Source: Bacteroidota bacterium
GTDB taxonomy: Bacteria; Bacteroidota; Bacteroidia; Bacteroidales; Marinifilaceae
NCBI GenBank assembly: GCA_023400335.1
Contig: JAEXFF010000277.1
Coordinates: 1-6,506 of the forward strand
Direction of reading: 5' to 3'
DNA length: 6,506 nucleotides
Shown: positions 4,145 through 6,506 of the stretch, one piece after another
Numbering within the stretch: position 1 is the stretch's first letter
Layout: each line of letters opens with the position of its first letter
Made by a program: the position numbers and the translations under genes
The notes under the pieces: generated by a model
The model's database searches: none
What the model was told of the DNA's origin: nothing
What the model saw: the letters and a program-made list of their open reading frames with translations, nothing else

Positions 4145-6506
4145 CCGGATTTTTTTTGAAATTATACGACTGTTTACACCGAAGGCGGGGATTGCGGATC
4201 GGATTACCTGTCCTGCTTTTGATTGCTATGGGGTGGATCGGAAGCCGGGTGGAACTGGAAGAGGATATTACCGGTTTTTTGCCGGATAATCCGGAGAATG
4301 CGCGTTTGGGTTTTGTTTACCGCCATATCGGAATAGCCGATAAGATTTTTGTCCGGTTTTCTGTTACGGATACTTTGCAGGAAAAAGAGGCAATACGGGA
4401 GCGTTTGATTGAAGGAGCGGAAAGATTTTCAGAAGTGTTGGATTCGTTGACGGACGAACATCTGGTAAAGGATATTCAATATCGGGTGAATATTGATAAA
4501 TTGGCGGCTGTGGCAGGTTTCTTAACTGAAAATATGCCTTACTTTTTAGAAGCGGAAGATTACCGGAGAATTGATTCTATCGTAAATGCCGGGGAATTTG
4601 CAGCTTTATTTGCCTCAAACCGGGAGTTGCTGATCTCTCCTGCCGGCTCCGTCCTCAAAAAAAGTATTCAGACGGATCCGTTTCATTTTGCTCTTCCTGT
4701 TCTGGAACGCTTGAAAAATTTTCAGTTAAATGATTATTATACATTAGTTGACGATTATATTTTTTCAAAGGACGGAGATCATCTGATGCTGTTTATTACA
4801 CTGGCACAGAAAAGTAGTGAGACAGTGCAGAATGCTGCTCTAGCAAAAGCGATACAAAAAACAATAGCTTACTTGCCGCAGGATATTCAGGTGCAGTATT
4901 TTGGTCCTTCCCTGGTGGCCGTTACAAATGCCGAACGGATTAAGACCGATGCCTGGCAGACAATGCTCTTGGCGCTTGTTCTGATGGTCGGTTTGCTGGG
5001 ATGGTTTTTCCGAAGCATATGGCCTTTATTTTTGGTTTGCTTGCCGGTGGCTTTCGGTGTTGCCCTGAGTTTAACATTACTCTGTCTTTTTAAAGGGAAT
5101 GTTTCCGCTATTGCTATCGGTACAGGGGCTGTTATTCTCGGAATTGCAGTGGATTATTCATTGCATTACCTGATCCATCTGAAGCATGAACCTGATCCCC
5201 GTATGGCTTTACAGGATATTGTCAGTCCGATGCTAATCGGGAATATCACGACAGTAGGCGCTTTTTTGAGTCTTCTGTTTATCAGTGCTGCAGCAATGCG
5301 GGATTTAGGACTTTTTGCGGCTTTTGCTTTGGTCGGGACAATTCTTTTTGTTCTTTGTTTTATGCCCCATTGGGTGGGAGGACGAATCGGAATACAGAAA
5401 AACCGCTGGCTGGAATGCTGGGTAAATTTACGGCCGGAAAAAAAAACCTGGTTGGTATGGATTGTAGCGGGAATAACCCTTGTTTTAGGGGTTTACAGTA
5501 ATGATGTGACCTTTGAAACCGATTTCCGGGAAATTAATTATATGACTCCGGAACAACGGAATGTGCTGGAGACTTTGAGTAAATATACTACTTTGGGAGA
5601 AAAAAGTATGTATCATATTTCAGAAGGCACGACTTTAAATGAGGCTCTGAAAGAGTATGAAGCCCAAATCCCCCGTATTAATGCGTTCTTGAAAGAGGGA
5701 GTATTGAGCGGAGTAAACGGGATTGGTTATTTTTTCCCGTCAGATTCTTTACAGCAGGTAAAAATCAGCCGTTGGAATGCTTTTAAAGAGAAGTATGGAG
5801 ATTCTTTACTGCATCTGACGGATAATTGGGGGAAACAGGCCGGATTCCGTCCGGAGGCATTCAGGCCTTTCCGGGCATTGTGGGAGAAAGAATTCCGGGT
5901 GGAGTCTCTTTCCTATTTTGGTCTGATACAGGAAATCCTGTTAAAAGAATACCTGATCTGTCAGCCCGATAAATCGGCTATTGTAACATTGCTTTATGCG
6001 GAACCGGGGAAGGAGGAACAGATTTATGAGGCTTTGGACAATCAGCCGCAGGCTTTCGTATTTGATACAACTACCGTAACAAAACGAATGGTCTATGCCC
6101 TTTCTGACGATTTTAATGCCGTTTTTTATATCTGTGGATTTCTGGTGTTGTTTTTTCTTTGGTTTGCCTTTGGACGGCTGGAGTTGACATTTATTGCGTT
6201 TTTACCCATGGCATTGAGCTGGATATGGATTTTAGGTTTCATGGGATTAGCCGGTATCCATTTTAATATCGTGAATATTATTCTGGCCACCTTTATCTTC
6301 GGATTGGGTGATGATTATACAATTTTTATTGTAGATGGACTGATGTATGAGTATGCTTATGGACGAAAGATGCTGGCTTCTTATAAAACGTCGGTTACTT
6401 TATCGGCACTGACTATGTTTATCGGGCTGGGGACTTTGATTCTGGCTGTACATCCGGCTATGCGTTCTTTGGCTGTAATTACTGTAATCGGTATGCTGTG
6501 TGTTGT
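4141..6506 (+). CDS. MMPL/RND-family lipid exporter, 3' end missing
   Basis: The ATG overlaps the glycosyltransferase stop in an ATGA junction and the frame stays open to the right edge (788 full codons). The protein shows the duplicated RND layout: helix 1 (about residues 18-34), a periplasmic domain (35-270), helices 2-6 (272-409), helix 7 (437-454), a second periplasmic domain (455-655) and helices 8-11 (659-770), with the twelfth helix cut by the window. Each half carries the family's acidic helix-4 motif: GIAVDYSLHY (Asp338) and FGLGDDYTIF (Asp724/Asp725), expected for proton-driven transport. MMPL proteins export complex lipids such as mycobacterial glycolipids, and a homologue sits beside a LolA-like carrier in aryl polyene loci. 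Here it probably extracts the finished lipid from the inner membrane and passes it to the LolA-like protein. Two homopolymer runs, T8 at 4150-4157 and A9 at 5438-5446, lie inside the reading frame. Any C-terminal fused domain would be out of view. Confidence 0.93.
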   Translation, partial: MTGFFLKLYDCLHRRRGLRIGLPVLLLIAMGWIGSRVELEEDITGFLPDNPENARLGFVYRHIGIADKIFVRFSVTDTLQEKEAIRERLIEGAERFSEVLDSLTDEHLVKDIQYRVNIDKLAAVAGFLTENMPYFLEAEDYRRIDSIVNAGEFAALFASNRELLISPAGSVLKKSIQTDPFHFALPVLERLKNFQLNDYYTLVDDYIFSKDGDHLMLFITLAQKSSETVQNAALAKAIQKTIAYLPQDIQVQYFGPSLVAVTNAERIKTDAWQTMLLALVLMVGLLGWFFRSIWPLFLVCLPVAFGVALSLTLLCLFKGNVSAIAIGTGAVILGIAVDYSLHYLIHLKHEPDPRMALQDIVSPMLIGNITTVGAFLSLLFISAAAMRDLGLFAAFALVGTILFVLCFMPHWVGGRIGIQKNRWLECWVNLRPEKKTWLVWIVAGITLVLGVYSNDVTFETDFREINYMTPEQRNVLETLSKYTTLGEKSMYHISEGTTLNEALKEYEAQIPRINAFLKEGVLSGVNGIGYFFPSDSLQQVKISRWNAFKEKYGDSLLHLTDNWGKQAGFRPEAFRPFRALWEKEFRVESLSYFGLIQEILLKEYLICQPDKSAIVTLLYAEPGKEEQIYEALDNQPQAFVFDTTTVTKRMVYALSDDFNAVFYICGFLVLFFLWFAFGRLELTFIAFLPMALSWIWILGFMGLAGIHFNIVNIILATFIFGLGDDYTIFIVDGLMYEYAYGRKMLASYKTSVTLSALTMFIGLGTLILAVHPAMRSLAVITVIGMLCV

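Overview
The window looks like the middle of one tightly packed, single-strand gene cluster for an aryl polyene (APE) or related flexirubin/dialkylresorcinol-type pigment lipid in a member of the Bacteroidota, most likely the order Bacteroidales. The family and pathway calls are read by eye from protein motifs. The organism guess rests on gene content, moderate GC and the near-absence of strong Shine-Dalgarno sites, and it is an inference. No rRNA, tRNA, mobile element, CRISPR array, promoter or terminator was recognised.

Layout, all on the + strand: (1) 1-900, C-terminal three quarters of a catalytically intact beta-ketoacyl-ACP synthase (KS), cut by the left edge; (2) 914-1975, a second ketosynthase-fold protein whose three catalytic residues are all replaced, i.e. 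a chain-length-factor-like partner; (3) 1963-2319, a four-helix SMR/EamA-type membrane protein closer to ArnE/ArnF flippases than to EmrE; (4) 2324-2962, an exported LolA-like lipid or lipoprotein carrier; (5) 2985-3344, a small hotdog-fold 3-hydroxyacyl-ACP dehydratase with an unusual active-site helix; (6) 3383-4144, a family 2 glycosyltransferase of the dolichyl/polyprenyl-phosphate sugar synthase type; (7) 4141-6506, an MMPL/RND-type lipid exporter cut by the right edge. Gaps are 38 nt or less. Two junctions overlap (13 nt and 4 nt), so the genes are very probably co-transcribed and in part translationally coupled. No gene-free stretch exceeds 40 nt.

How they probably work together: the KS and its inactive partner would form a heterodimer that elongates an ACP-bound chain. 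The dehydratase would create the conjugated double bonds. The glycosyltransferase and small flippase may decorate or assemble a lipid-linked head group. The MMPL pump and LolA-like periplasmic carrier would move the finished lipid to the outer membrane. The ketoreductase, ACPs, aryl-starter enzymes and acyltransferases expected for such a pathway are not in the window and presumably lie outside it.

The class of system is already known. The points that deserve a second look are the Glu/Gln exchange in the dehydratase, the fully degenerate triad of the KS partner, the pairing of an ArnE-like flippase with a polyprenyl-phosphate-type glycosyltransferase, two homopolymer tracts in the exporter gene, and a marked excess of CCGG.
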